Source: Rickettsiales bacterium (GTDB lineage Bacteria; Pseudomonadota; Alphaproteobacteria; Rickettsiales; Rickettsiaceae). Taken from it: a stretch of DNA of 7,412 nt. The stretch is from contig CANGHM010000024.1 of NCBI GenBank assembly GCA_947453775.1, positions 1 through 7,412 on the forward strand, written 5' to 3'. The notes beneath the pieces are model-generated. The model did no database searches, was not told the DNA's origin, and saw nothing but the letters and a program-made list of their open reading frames with translations. The position numbers were made by a program, and so were the translations under genes. Of this stretch, positions 6,649-7,412 are shown one piece after another. Position 1 is the first letter of the stretch. Every line of letters begins with the position of its first letter.

Positions 6649-6678
6649 ACACCTGTTGTTTAAAGTAAATTTAGGTAT

Positions 6679-7412
6679 ATGGATACTACTAACGAAAAAC
6701 CAAAAAAATTAGGCTTAAAATTAAAGGCCAGTGTTGATGCTACAGATTTAGCCAAAAAGTACATCGACCTTCAATCTAAGCCAAGTGCCAAACCTAGCTT
6801 TAGCGCTTCAGGAGGAGTTGTTTTTGAGGATTTGAATAATACTAGGGGGCTTAGTGTTAACGAAGTTAATAAAAAGCTTGATTTGGTCAAGCGCGCTGCT
6901 CAAGAAAAAGAGCACAAAGAAGCTCAGCTTGCATTAAAGGCTGCTCAAATCGCAGAAGAGGCTTTACTAAAAAGCGCTCTTGCATCAAGAGATGAGCAAG
7001 TTAATTTGTCAGAAAGTGTGACCTTGCAAGAAAAAATTCTTCCAGAAGCACCACCCCCCCCTAGACCAGATATATCTCATATTAAGCAAGAAGATCCTGC
7101 GGCCGTGAAAAAGGTGGCAAAAGATTTTGAGGAAAAACCAGCTCCTGTTGCTAAGGCTAAAGACGAGCAGCCACGTAAATTGAAGAAGCAAGATATTTAT
7201 ACTTTGCTTGACGATGAAGCTGCTGGTAGAATTAATAAATTCGCTAGACGTCGCAGTAATAAAAAATCTAAATTTGAACAAAAGCCAGATAAATTGACCC
7301 GCGATGTAGAGGTTTATGGTGAGATTAGCGTTGCTGATCTGGCTAGTAAAATGTCTGAGCGAGCTGTGGATTTGGTCAAAGAGCTAATGAAGCTAGGCAT
7401 TATGGCAGATGG
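6679..7412 (+). CDS. infB: Translation initiation factor IF-2, N-terminal part (3' end outside window)
   Basis: The frame is open from ATG 6679 to the right edge (244 full codons), so the GTPase core is not visible. The N-terminus is lysine-rich (KPKKLGLKLK at 7-16), and a charged, Glu/Lys/Ala-rich segment at about 60-120 is probably helical. A four-proline run at 125-128 is followed by more low-complexity basic sequence. From about 205 a conserved IF2 N-terminal domain begins: TRDVEVYGEISVADLASKMS followed by KELMKLGIMAD, which matches the block just before the G domain in rickettsial IF2 as I recall it. IF2 brings fMet-tRNA to the 30S subunit and promotes subunit joining. Its position after nusA is the conserved one. 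The only ribosome-binding hint is AGG four bases before the start codon. The ATG choice is supported by the absence of any other start near the lysine-rich N-terminus. Confidence 0.95.
   Translation, partial: MDTTNEKPKKLGLKLKASVDATDLAKKYIDLQSKPSAKPSFSASGGVVFEDLNNTRGLSVNEVNKKLDLVKRAAQEKEHKEAQLALKAAQIAEEALLKSALASRDEQVNLSESVTLQEKILPEAPPPPRPDISHIKQEDPAAVKKVAKDFEEKPAPVAKAKDEQPRKLKKQDIYTLLDDEAAGRINKFARRRSNKKSKFEQKPDKLTRDVEVYGEISVADLASKMSERAVDLVKELMKLGIMAD
7054..7061 (+). repeat. infB: C8 mononucleotide tract inside infB
   Basis: Eight consecutive C form most of codons 126-128 of infB and help encode four prolines in a row (125-128, codons CCA CCC CCC CCT). It is the longest G or C run in the window and contrasts with the AT-rich codon use around it. 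Confidence 0.9.

Noticed and set aside
7009..7281. Minus-strand open frame opposite infB
   Set aside because: It lies over the lysine-rich linker of infB, which gives Phe/Leu-rich antisense sequence. There is no start context or homology to support it.
1..7412. CRISPR array, insertion sequence, prophage or defence island
   Set aside because: No regularly spaced repeats, transposase, integrase, terminal inverted repeats or known defence domains are visible. All genes are ordinary core functions.

Overview
The window looks like a piece of core chromosome from an AT-rich alphaproteobacterium, most likely of the order Rickettsiales or a similar intracellular lineage. NuoD, NusA and the start of IF2 read like the versions I remember from Rickettsia relatives. 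The base composition is strongly AT-biased, Shine-Dalgarno sequences are mostly weak or absent, and no spacer between genes is longer than about 230 bases. Lineage is inferred from remembered family patterns, not from a search.

Layout, left to right. (1) Positions 2-706, plus strand: the 3' end of a hybrid sensor histidine kinase, with its ATPase domain and a C-terminal receiver domain. (2) 778-1647, plus strand: folP, dihydropteroate synthase, starting at GTG. (3) 1686-4361, minus strand, read right to left: a FieF-type cation diffusion facilitator, then nuoD, then nuoE. This block converges on folP across a 38-base spacer. (4) 4362-4590: a 229-base divergent intergenic region with promoter-like boxes on both strands and an unusual G-rich stretch that can pair with a C5 run just before rimP. 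(5) 4591-7412, plus strand: rimP, nusA and the first 244 codons of infB, the widely conserved ribosome-maturation, transcription-elongation and translation-initiation cluster. infB runs off the right edge.

The genes serve separate functions: signalling, folate synthesis, divalent metal efflux, respiratory complex I and the transcription/translation machinery. Only nuoD-nuoE and rimP-nusA-infB form clear functional groups. I see no tRNA, rRNA, CRISPR array, insertion sequence, phage gene or toxin-antitoxin pair. All seven protein genes belong to known families, and I found no evidence of a new biological system. The points worth a second look are small: hairpins at the kinase-folP, rimP-leader and nusA-infB junctions, a C8 tract inside infB, a 12-base repeat on both sides of fieF, and the separation of nuoDE from the rest of the nuo genes.
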